This document shows, one piece after another, positions 27,141 through 35,600 of a DNA stretch of 64,000 nt. The stretch is from Ideonella aquatica. GTDB taxonomy: Bacteria > Pseudomonadota > Gammaproteobacteria > Burkholderiales > Burkholderiaceae_C. A program made the translations under genes and the position numbers. Position 1 is the first letter of the stretch. Every line of letters starts with the position of its first letter. Location of the stretch: the NCBI RefSeq assembly GCF_018069755.1, contig NZ_JAGQDE010000012.1, forward strand, positions 1 to 64,000, in the 5' to 3' direction. The notes under the pieces were generated by a model. It made no database searches. It was not told where the DNA came from and was given only the letters and a program-made list of their open reading frames with translations.

Positions 27141-27763
27141 TGCAGACACCCTTGATCCACCTCGTCGACGACGACGCCGCGGTGCGCGATGGCCTGGCGC
27201 TGCTGATCGGCACCGTGGGCCTGCGGGTGCAGACCTGGGACGACCCGCAGGCCTTCATCGCCGGCTTTGACCGCCAGGCCATCGGCGCCATCGTGCTGGA
27301 CGTGCGCATGCCCGGCCTGGGCGGCATCGCGGTGCTGGAGCGCCTGCAGTCCGAGGGCGTGGACCAGCCGGTGGTGATGCTGACCGGCCATGGCACGGTG
27401 GCGCTGTGCCGTCGCGCCTTCAAGAGCGGTGCGGCCGAGTTCCTGGAGAAGCCGGTCGATGACGAGCTGCTGCTCGAGACGCTGCAGCAGGCCGTGCGCC
27501 AGCATGTGCGCTCGCGCGAGCGCCACACCGCTGATCGCGAGGCCCGTGCCCGCCACGCCCAGCTGTCGCAGCGCGAGCGGGAGGTGCTGGGCCTGATCGT
27601 CGAAGGTCTCACCAACAAGGAGATTGGCCGCGCGCTGGGCCTGTCGCCGCGCACCGTCGAGACCCACCGCGCCAACCTCTTCGCCAAGCTGGGCGCCGAA
27701 TCGCTGGCGCAGCTGATCCGGCGCTATGCCCGGCTGGTCGAAGAGGGCGACGGCGCTGCGTAG
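27140..27763 (+). CDS. FixJ/NarL-type response regulator
   Basis: The 207-residue regulator has an N-terminal receiver domain: acidic pocket VDDD, phospho-acceptor Asp in VLDVRMPGLGG, Thr in MLTGHG and Lys in EKPVDD. A LuxR-type helix-turn-helix ends it (LSQREREVLGLIVEGLTNKEIGRALGLSPRTVETHRANL). The start overlaps the kinase stop by one base; a GTG one codon earlier is also possible. Its targets are not known, but the heme-binding-protein gene 100 bp downstream is the nearest candidate. Confidence 0.93.
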   Translation: MQTPLIHLVDDDAAVRDGLALLIGTVGLRVQTWDDPQAFIAGFDRQAIGAIVLDVRMPGLGGIAVLERLQSEGVDQPVVMLTGHGTVALCRRAFKSGAAEFLEKPVDDELLLETLQQAVRQHVRSRERHTADREARARHAQLSQREREVLGLIVEGLTNKEIGRALGLSPRTVETHRANLFAKLGAESLAQLIRRYARLVEEGDGAA

Positions 27764-27765
27764 TT

Positions 27766-27785
27766 CTACGGAGCGCCGCGCGTAG
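27766..27785. promoter_or_regulatory. Inverted repeat downstream of the response regulator
   Basis: CTACG and CGTAG flank a 10-bp spacer, about 80 bp upstream of the glcG-like gene. A partial -10 (TACAGT) follows further downstream at about 27816. The arms are short, so this is only a candidate binding site for the adjacent LuxR-type regulator. Confidence 0.3.
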
Positions 27786-27865
27786 CCGGCCGAATGGTCG
27801 CCGGGGCCATGGATTCCTACAGTGAGCGCACGGTCAAACGATGGCCGCCACCTCAGGAGAATCCC

Positions 27866-28354
27866 ATGCTGTTCACCCCCCGACTGACCCTGCTCGCCGT
27901 CGCGCTGTGCGCCACTGCCGCCCAGGCCGAACTGCGCACCGAAAAGGCCCTGCCGCTGGCACTGGCCAACCAGATCGCCGCGGCCGGCGTGGCCGCCTGC
28001 CAGGCCAATGGCTACGCGGTGACCGTCACCGTGGTCGACCGTGCCGGCGGCGTGCGCGCCGTGCAGCGCGCCGACAACGCTGGCGCCCACACGCTGGAAG
28101 CCAGCCGCGCCAAGGCCTGGACCTCGGCCTCGGCCAGGAACACCACGCTGGCGATGATGGAGAACGCGCAGAAGAACCCGGCGGCCGCCAACCTGGTGAA
28201 CATCCCCGGCTTCCTGCTGCTGGGCGGCGGCGTGCCGATCAAGGCCGGCAATGAGGTGGTCGGTGCGGTGGGCATTGGCGGTGCGCCGGGCGGCCACCTG
28301 GATGAGCAGTGCGCGATGGCGGCGCTGGACCAGGTCAAGGCGCAGCTGCAGTGA
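27866..28354 (+). CDS. Secreted GlcG/HbpS-family heme-binding protein
   Basis: The 162-residue protein starts at ATG 27866 with AGGAG 7 nt upstream and has a signal peptide (LTLLAVALCATAAQA). It shows the GlcG/HbpS (DUF336) pattern: AxxxGxAVTVTVVDRAGGVRAVQRADNAGAHTLEASRAKAWTSASA, followed by the glycine-rich GFLLLGGGVPIKAGNEVVGAVGIGGAPGGHLDEQCA. HbpS in Streptomyces binds heme and modulates a sensor kinase. This gene directly follows a kinase-regulator pair, so an accessory sensing role is possible. Its stop overlaps the ankyrin gene start (GTGA). Confidence 0.9.
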   Translation: MLFTPRLTLLAVALCATAAQAELRTEKALPLALANQIAAAGVAACQANGYAVTVTVVDRAGGVRAVQRADNAGAHTLEASRAKAWTSASARNTTLAMMENAQKNPAAANLVNIPGFLLLGGGVPIKAGNEVVGAVGIGGAPGGHLDEQCAMAALDQVKAQLQ

Positions 28355-29019
28355 AACGCCGCGCCTTTGGCCTGGGGCTGGCCGTGCTGGCGCTGACGGC
28401 GCGCGCCCAGACCGCCCCCACGCCCGCCGAGATCGGTCGCTACGGCAGCCTGCATGCCGCGGCGTGGCGGGGCGACCTGGCGCGCATCGACGCGCTGGCC
28501 GACCAGGTGCGCCTGAACCCGCGCGACGACCACGGCCGTACACCCGTGCACGTGGCCGCCTTCGCTGGCCAGCGCGAGGCCTTGCGCCGCCTGGCCCGAC
28601 ACGGCGCCGACCTGCAGCTGCTGGAACACGACCGCTACGACGCGGTGACCATCGCCGCCGTGGCCGACGACGAGGAGACCCTGCGCACCCTGCTGGCGCT
28701 GGGCGCGTCGGCGCGGCTGGTGACCAGCCGCTATGACGGCACCGCGTTGATCGCTGCCGCCCACCTGGGCCACGACGGCGTGGTGCGCCAGCTGATCGCT
28801 GCGGGCGCGCCGCTGGACCATGTCAACAACCTGCACTGGACCGCAATGATCGAGGCGGTGGTGCTGGGCGATGGCGGCGCGCGCCACCAGGCGGTGCTGC
28901 AGGCGCTGCTGGCGGCTGGCGCCAACCCCCGCCTGACCGACGGCCACGGCCGCACGCCGCTGCAACTGGCGCGTGAGCGCGGCTTCAGCGCGATGGTGGC
29001 GATGCTGGAAGGGCGCTGA
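28351..29019 (+). CDS. Exported ankyrin-repeat protein
   Basis: The 222-residue product from GTG 28351 has a signal peptide (RRAFGLGLAVLALTARAQ) and about five ankyrin repeats. The repeats read GSLHAAAWRGDLARIDAL, GRTPVHVAAFAGQREALRRL, YDAVTIAAVADDEETLRTLL, GTALIAAAHLGHDGVVRQLI and GRTPLQLARERGFSAMVAML. It is translationally coupled to the heme-binding protein and probably acts in the periplasm through protein contacts. Small periplasmic ankyrin proteins are known near peroxidases and catalases, but no such enzyme lies next to it here. Confidence 0.9.
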   Translation: MKRRAFGLGLAVLALTARAQTAPTPAEIGRYGSLHAAAWRGDLARIDALADQVRLNPRDDHGRTPVHVAAFAGQREALRRLARHGADLQLLEHDRYDAVTIAAVADDEETLRTLLALGASARLVTSRYDGTALIAAAHLGHDGVVRQLIAAGAPLDHVNNLHWTAMIEAVVLGDGGARHQAVLQALLAAGANPRLTDGHGRTPLQLARERGFSAMVAMLEGR

Positions 29020-29022
29020 GGC

Positions 29023-30159
29023 TCAGCGTTGGAAGCGGCCGTCCTCGGCGATGATCGACAGGTCCACATAGTCCAGGCCGCTGTGGTCGGCCTGGCTGAA
29101 GCCCAGCTCCAGCCCACCCAGGTCCAGGCGCTGCAGGCCGTTCAGGGCGTCGGCCAGGCTCTGCCGCGTGGGGATGCGACCGGCGCGGCGCAGGCCCTCG
29201 ACCAGCACCTTGGCGGCGGCAAAGCCCTCCAACATCGCCGGTGTCAGGGTCAGTCCCTTGGCTTTGGCCAGTGCCTGGGCCTCCTTGACCATCGGCACGG
29301 CGATCGAGCGCTCGGATGGAAAGACCTGGCTGACGATCACGCCGCGCGCCTGCTCACCCAGCAGCTTGACGAAGCCGGCCGAGGCGTTGTTCGACAGCGT
29401 CACCATCTGCGCCCGAGAGCCGGCGGCTCGCAGCGCCTTCATCGCGTCGACCACCGCGGTGCCCGAGCCGATGAACATCACCGCCTGCGGCTCGGCCTTC
29501 ACCAGGGCCGGGATCAGCGCCGAGAAGTCGGGCTTGCTGCGGTCATAGCGCTGATGGCTCACAGCGCTCAGGCCGGCGGCCTTCAGGCCCTTGAGCGCAC
29601 CTTGCACCGCGTCCTCGCCAAAGCTGTCGTCCACCTGCACCAGGCCAATGCGGCGCACGCCGATCTGGGTGAGGTGGGTGATGGCGCGCTCGGCCTCGCG
29701 CTGGTAGGTGGCGCGCACATTGAACAGCCAGGGGTGCACCGGCTGGTGCAACACCATCGCGCCGGTGGAAGGTGCAATCAAGGGGATGCGCGCTTCGCTC
29801 AGCAGCGGCATCAAGGCCTGGGTGTGCGGCGTGCCGCGGTTCAGGAACAGCGCCAGCACGCCCTGGTCGATCAGCTGGCGCGCGTTGGCCACTGCCTGCG
29901 GCACCTCGAAGCGGTCGTCCAGGCTGATCAGCTCGATCGGCTGGCCCTGCACGCCGCCCTGGCGGTTCACCGCCTCGATCCAGAGCATCGCGCCCTGGCG
30001 GGTTTCGGCCACGGTGGCGGCCACCGCGCCGCTCAGGCCCACGGTCTGGCCGATCTTCCACTGCGCCTGTGCGCTGAGGCTGACGCTCAGCGCCAGCAGG
30101 GCCACCCCCGCGGCTGAACGCCACGCCTGGCGGACTCGTGCACCCATCGACTGCCTCAT
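29023..30159 (-). CDS. Orphan LivK-type ABC solute-binding protein
   Basis: The 378-residue protein has a signal peptide (SAAGVALLALSVSLSAQA) and the type I receptor fold (WKIGQTVGLSGAVAATVAETRQGAMLWIEAVNRQGGVQGQPIEL, TGAMVLHQPVHPWLFNVRATYQREAERAI). No transporter genes lie next to it. It is convergent with the ankyrin gene. Receptors of this kind often accompany two-component systems and quinoprotein dehydrogenases in Burkholderiales; here the ligand cannot be read from sequence. Confidence 0.88.
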   Translation of the reverse strand: MRQSMGARVRQAWRSAAGVALLALSVSLSAQAQWKIGQTVGLSGAVAATVAETRQGAMLWIEAVNRQGGVQGQPIELISLDDRFEVPQAVANARQLIDQGVLALFLNRGTPHTQALMPLLSEARIPLIAPSTGAMVLHQPVHPWLFNVRATYQREAERAITHLTQIGVRRIGLVQVDDSFGEDAVQGALKGLKAAGLSAVSHQRYDRSKPDFSALIPALVKAEPQAVMFIGSGTAVVDAMKALRAAGSRAQMVTLSNNASAGFVKLLGEQARGVIVSQVFPSERSIAVPMVKEAQALAKAKGLTLTPAMLEGFAAAKVLVEGLRRAGRIPTRQSLADALNGLQRLDLGGLELGFSQADHSGLDYVDLSIIAEDGRFQR

Positions 30160-30247
30160 GCTCTCGTGGCCTTGTGGGCGGCCATTGTCGCGCGGGTGTC
30201 AGGGTCTTTGGCGTGGAGACTGCGTATCGGGTTGACCCTGAGCGGGC

Positions 30248-30625
30248 TCAGCGCACGCGCCAGCCACCGCGCAACTCGTAGCCGCCGCGGGCCGCCGGCT
30301 CCCAGCGCCGAGGCTCATAGTGCCAGCCGTGGCGCGGCGCTTCCCAGCGGCCGGGCACCCAGACATGGGCGCGGCCCGACCAGTTCCAGTACCCGCCAAT
30401 CCAGACCGCGCCGGCATAGGGCAGTGCGGGCACCACCTCGTAGCGCGGCGGCGGCGGCGCCATCGGGGCCATCACGACCGGACCGGATTCATACACCGGT
30501 GGCGGGCCACCATAGGCCGGCCGGTGCGCCGGCACGACCACGCAGGCGGGCAGGGCCAGCAGGGCGAGCAGGCTCGACCCCACCATCAGGCGGCGCCCAA
30601 GGGCGCTGGAAAAGGACGTGTTCAT
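30248..30625 (-). CDS. YXWGXW-repeat lipoprotein
   Basis: The 125-residue protein has a lipoprotein signal with lipobox LPAC, then a Pro/Gly/Tyr-rich stretch. Repeats of the YXWGXW type follow (GGYWNWSGRAHVWVPGRWEAPRHGWHYEPRRWE). This family of small aromatic-rich surface lipoproteins is common in betaproteobacteria and has no assigned function. It ends 88 bp before the start of the receptor gene on the same strand. Confidence 0.87.
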   Translation of the reverse strand: MNTSFSSALGRRLMVGSSLLALLALPACVVVPAHRPAYGGPPPVYESGPVVMAPMAPPPPRYEVVPALPYAGAVWIGGYWNWSGRAHVWVPGRWEAPRHGWHYEPRRWEPAARGGYELRGGWRVR

Positions 30626-30631
30626 CAGCTA

Positions 30632-31780
30632 TCAACCCCTGAGCCGGCTCGCCGGATGACAGGGTTGCGCGTCGCGGGGCCCATGGGCCCGTCCCAAGTC
30701 AGTTCCGCGCGCGGTCACCGGCACCAGTTTCAGCGCACGCTCAATGCCGGTGGCAGCCGAGAGGCCCTGGGCAGCGATCTCACCAGCGTCATGGATCGCG
30801 TGGGCCTCCTAGATCTGCCACTGCCCTGGTTGTGCAGGTTCGACCAGATCATCCAGCATCATTGTTTGACCATCCTGGTACAGGAAGGCCCTCGGGACAC
30901 TCGTCTCGAAGACCTTGCCGACGACGCGGCCCAAATTGTCCAGCCCGGTCACTTCAGTGTAGAGATCCGGGCCGAGCAGATCGGTCAGCACGCCATCGGC
31001 AACCACAAACGGACGGTACTTGCAACAGCCTCCTACCGAGTCGACATCGTGAACGCCCGCGATTTCGCCGCGATCACTGACGGCGCTTGCTCGCGACGAA
31101 CGGTAGTCTTTGGTGCCCGGCACTGGTGTCGGAACGTTGTCTCGCCACACCAGGGCCTTGTCAGATGACCCGGCCTTGGAAGAATAGCCCACAACAATGC
31201 TGCCTTGGCGGTTGATGGCGCGGCCGACTGTGCAGGTATCGGCACGGTCATTCCAGGGCGTCAGCGTCGTCACCCACGTCCTGTCGGGCCGGCGCATGAC
31301 GGTGATGACGGTCCTGTTGACTCCGCTGGAAGAGTCGACCGGGACCAGCAGGTGGCCCAGGTCGCTCCATCGGACGGGACTGCCGGCGGCGTAATGGGGT
31401 GCGTCGACCACCTCCATCGTGCCCTGCCGGTAGACGAAGGGTCTGTACGAGCCGTCCCGATTCATCCGCAGATAGCCGGCGATGTGGCCGTCGCTGTTGA
31501 TGTCGGTGGAGTCGCCCTCATCGGCGTCGACCCCGGTCGCGGCGATCAGGTCGAGCGGCCTGCGCTGGCCGAAGAGCACGGGGCGTGCGGGTGGCTGGTA
31601 CGGGCCGATGGGCCGCGGCATCGCTGAGCCGACCACCTCGCCCCGGGCGTTGATCGCCTGAGCGGTGCTCCAACCCTTGCTGAACAGACCACCCAGATCG
31701 TTCACCCGGTACACCGGCGCAGCCGCGGCGGCGCTGCTGACCAGCGCGGCCAGCAGGACGGCGGCCCAACGCCGTCGTCA
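30632..31780 (-). pseudogene. Decayed HAF-repeat protein gene (cassette B)
   Basis: This is homologous in repeat pattern and position to the HAF protein at 23891-24955. The open part (31714 to 30809) holds repeats such as AQAINARGEVVGSA, STDINSDGHIAGYL, VGRAINRQGSIVVGY, ASAVSDRGEIAGVH and VTGLDNLGRVVGKV. It then hits TAG at 30809-30811. The same frame continues past it with AHAIHDAGEIAAQGLSAATG, the expected last repeat, and ends at TGA 30632. At the 5' end the signal-peptide-like frame (RRWAAVLLAALVSSAAAAAP) has no start codon after an in-frame TGA. Both ends are therefore damaged, unless the TAG is read through. Confidence 0.72.
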
Positions 31781-31917
31781 GCCCCCCAGCTTGCCATCGC
31801 TTCGGCCCCGTCCCGATGGTGACCCTGATGTCGTGGGTGACAAAACAAGGGATGGGTGCGGTCATGGCCGGTGGCTACAGTGCGGGCCGGTATCGATGGA
31901 TGTGTGGAGGGAATGCG

Positions 31918-32466
31918 ATGCAAGGCTTTTTCGCGCGCTGCGCCCGCGGGGGGCTCGGCCTGGTGATGCTGCTGACCGGCGCCGCCGCGGTGGCCGATGC
32001 GATCGAGCTCGACCAAACCAGGATGCACACGGTGCTGCGCGACCAGGTCGGCGGCGCGCTGCAGAAGGTGGTCTACCGATCGAAAGGCCCCGTGCTGGAC
32101 GAGCGGCACCTGCGGAGCAACATCGGCGACAAGCCAGACGGCCGGGTGCATTTCTCGCTGGAGAAGCTGGACGGTTCAGGTACCCCCAGGTACCTGCTGA
32201 CCATGCAGTCGCTGGACACTGGCCGCGCCAACCACTTCCACGGCTACATCCATGTCGTGCTGGGCGACGCTGGCGGCAGTTGCTTCTACGAGCTTGGCTC
32301 GGAGCACGAAGTGCTGCGCAACGATCTGGCCGACACATCGAACTTCTCCTTCGATGTCTTCAGCAACTTCATCAAATTTCGGCTGGGCGAGGGCGTGCCC
32401 GGACGGTTCCAGTTCCTAGGTGGGCAGTTTCAGACCGTCATCAGCCTGAATGTGCTCTGCGGCTGA
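31918..32466 (+). CDS. Small secreted protein of unknown family (cassette B)
   Basis: The 182-residue protein starts at ATG 31918 with GGAGG 8 nt upstream and has a signal peptide (GLGLVMLLTGAAAVADA). The mature part is homologous to the cassette A protein at 25135: LDQTRMHTVLRDQV, LDERHLRSN, RVHFSLEKL, TMQSLDTGRANHFHGYIHV, a central Cys (SCFYELG) and a Cys near the C-terminus. It remains intact although the divergent HAF gene is broken, so it may be functional on its own. The function is unknown. Confidence 0.82.
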   Translation: MQGFFARCARGGLGLVMLLTGAAAVADAIELDQTRMHTVLRDQVGGALQKVVYRSKGPVLDERHLRSNIGDKPDGRVHFSLEKLDGSGTPRYLLTMQSLDTGRANHFHGYIHVVLGDAGGSCFYELGSEHEVLRNDLADTSNFSFDVFSNFIKFRLGEGVPGRFQFLGGQFQTVISLNVLCG

Positions 32467-32632
32467 CCTGGCCGCTCCCCGTTGTCCTGTGCCAGCGACG
32501 TCGCTTCCGGCATCCCGTACCAGACCACCTTGAGCGTGCGGGGCAGGGCGTCTGCCGAGCCCGGCGCGGGCGCCTCCGCCGCCCGAGCGTTTGTGCCAAC
32601 ATGCTGGGTCCAGCTTCACTCCAGACCCTTCC

Positions 32633-35600
32633 ATGTCGTCCGGCCTGATCGAGATCCGCGGTGCCCGCCAGCACAACCTGAAGAATCTGGACCTGGACAT
32701 CCGCACCGGTGAGCTGACGGTGGTCACCGGGCCCAGCGGCTCGGGCAAGTCCAGCCTGGTGTTCGACACGCTGTATGCCGAGGGTCAGCGGCGCTATGTC
32801 GAGACCTTCTCGGCCTACGCCCGCCAGTTCCTCGACCGCATGGACCGCCCGGCGGTGGACAAGGTCGACGGCGTGCCGCCGGCCATCGCCATCGACCAGA
32901 CCAACCCGGTGCGCACCAGCCGCTCCACGGTCGGCACGATGACCGAGCTGAACGACCACCTGAAGCTGTTGTTCGCCCGCGCCGGCCAGCTGTTCGACCG
33001 CCAGACCGCGCTGCCGGTGCGGCACGACAACGCCGAGACCATCCATGCCGACCTGGCGACCCGCGCCGCGGCGGCGGGCGACCCGCGCCTAGTCATCACC
33101 TTTCCGGTGGAGCTGCCGGCCAACACCAGCGCCGAGGAGGTGGAGCAATGGCTGCTGGCCGGCGGCTTCTCGCGCGTGCAGGCCGAGCGGGTCAGCGGCG
33201 ACAAGAAGCTGCTGGACGTCGTGGCTGATCGCTTCCGTTTCAGCAGCGCCGAGCGCGCCCGCGTGATGGAGGCCATCGAGCTGGGCCTGAAGCGCGGCCA
33301 GGGCCGGCTCAGCGTCTATGCGCTGGCTGACGAGGGCGAACCCACGCTGTGGAAGTACAGCACCGGCCTGCACTGCCCCGAGAGCGACCTGCGCTACGGC
33401 GATCCGCAGCCCGCGCTGTTCAGTTTCAACTCGGCCTACGGCGCCTGCGAGACCTGCCGCGGCTTCGGCCGCGTGATTGGCGTCGACTTCGGCCTGGTCA
33501 TTCCCGACCACCGCAAGACCCTGCGCAACGGTGCGATCAAGCCGATGCAGACGCCGGCCTGGCAGGAGTGCCAGGACGACCTGGTCAAGTACGCGGGCGA
33601 GGCCGGCATCCCGCGTGACACCGCCTGGAGCCAGCTGACCGAGGCGCAGCGCCAGTGGGTGCTGGAGGGTTCGCCGAACTGGAGCGGCAACTGGAACAAG
33701 CAGTGGTACGGCGTGCGCCGCTTCTTCGAGTACCTCGAGAGCAAGGCCTACAAGATGCACATCCGCGTGCTCTTGTCCAAGTACCGCAGCTACACGCCGT
33801 GCACCGCCTGCGGTGGCGCGCGGCTGAAGCTGGAGTCGCTGCTGTGGCGCATCGGTGCGAAGGAGGATGCCGACGCGGTGCTGGCGCCCGCGCAGCGCAT
33901 GCTGCCGCAGGGCGCGGCCTGGTCGCGCGCGCAACTGGAGGCGCTGCCGGGTCTGAACCTGCACGACCTGATGCTGCTGCCGATCGAGCGGCTGAAGCGC
34001 TTCTTCGATGGCATCCACCTTCCGGAAGGTTTTCTGGATGAGGCCCTGAAGCTGCTGCTGGATGAAATCCGCACCCGACTGCGCTACCTGTGCGACGTGG
34101 GCCTGGGCTACCTGACGCTGGACCGCCAGAGCCGCACGCTCAGCGGCGGCGAGGTGCAGCGCATCAACCTGACCACCGCGCTGGGCACCTCGCTGGTCAA
34201 CACCCTGTTCGTGCTGGACGAGCCCAGCATCGGCCTGCATCCGCGCGACATGAACCGCATCGTGCAGGCCATGCAGCGCCTGCGCGATGCCGGCAACACG
34301 CTGGTGGTGGTCGAACACGACCCGGCGGTGATGCTGGCCGCCGACCGCCTGATCGACATGGGCCCGGGGCCGGGCGAGAAGGGCGGCCAGATCGTCTTTG
34401 ACGGCAGCCCCGACGCCGCCCGCTCGGCCGACACGCTGACCGGCGCCTACCTGGGGGCGCGCAAGAGTGTGGGCATGGGCTTCAAGCGCTTTGTCGACGA
34501 GGCCACGCCGCGGCTGATCCTGGAAGGCGCGCGGCAGAACAACCTGAAGAACGTGACGGTCGAGTTCCCGCTGCAGCGGCTGACCGTGGTCACTGGCGTC
34601 TCGGGCTCGGGCAAGAGCACGCTCGTGCAGGACATCCTGGTGCCGGCGCTGATGCGCCACTTCGGCCAGGCCACCGATGCGCCGGGGGCGCATGAGCGGC
34701 TGCTGGGCGCCGACCACCTGGCCGATGCGGTCTTCGTCGACCAGAGCCCGATCGGCAAGACCGCGCGCTCCAACCCGGCCAGCTATGTGGGCGCGTTTGA
34801 CGAGATCCGCAAGCTCTTCGCGGTGGCGCCGCTGGCGCAGGAGCGCCGCTACACCGCCGGCATGTTCAGCTTCAACGCGGGTGATGGGCGCTGCCCGGCC
34901 TGCGGTGGCTCGGGCTTCGAGCATGTCGAGATGCAGTTCCTGTCCGACGTCTACCTGCGCTGCCCCGACTGCGACGGCCGCCGCTACCGCGCCGAAATCC
35001 TGGAGGTGCTGATCACCCGCGGCGAGCGCCGCCTGAGCATCGCCGATGTGCTGGACCTGACCGTCAGCGAGGCGGTGCAGTGCTTCGCCAAGGACCGCGA
35101 GGTCCTGCGCACGCTGCAGCCCATCGTCGACGTCGGCCTGGACTATGTGCGCCTGGGCCAGCCGGTGCCCACGCTGTCGGGCGGCGAGGCGCAGCGGCTG
35201 AAGCTGGCCGGCTTCCTGGCCGAGGCGGCGGCCAGCCCGCGCCAGGCGGTGGCGAAGAAAGGCACGCTGTTCGTCTTCGACGAGCCTACCACCGGCCTGC
35301 ACTTCGACGACATCGCCAAGCTGATGCGCGCGCTGCGCAAGCTGCTCGATGCCGGCCATTCGCTGCTGGTGATCGAGCACAACCTGGACGTGATCCGCGC
35401 TGCCGATTGGCTGATCGACCTGGGACCTGAGGGCGGCGACGCCGGTGGCCAATTGGTCGCCGCCGGCACGCCGGACGATCTGCGCGCCCACCCCAGCTCG
35501 CACACCGGCGCCGCGCTGCGCCAGTACGACGGGGCCCTCGGCGTGGCCGAGAAGAAATTGGAGTCTGACACCGATTTGGGGGGTGGGGCGTATCTGGGGC

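Noticed and set aside
31741-31800. Frameshift in a run of six G as the cause of the missing start in the second HAF gene
   Set aside because: Adding or removing one or two G does not join the ATG at this point to the signal-peptide frame without a stop or a wrong frame, so no simple slip explains it.
32467-32632. LexA/SOS box upstream of the double uvrA
   Set aside because: No CTGT-N8-ACAG site could be found; the nearest partial match lacks the second half.
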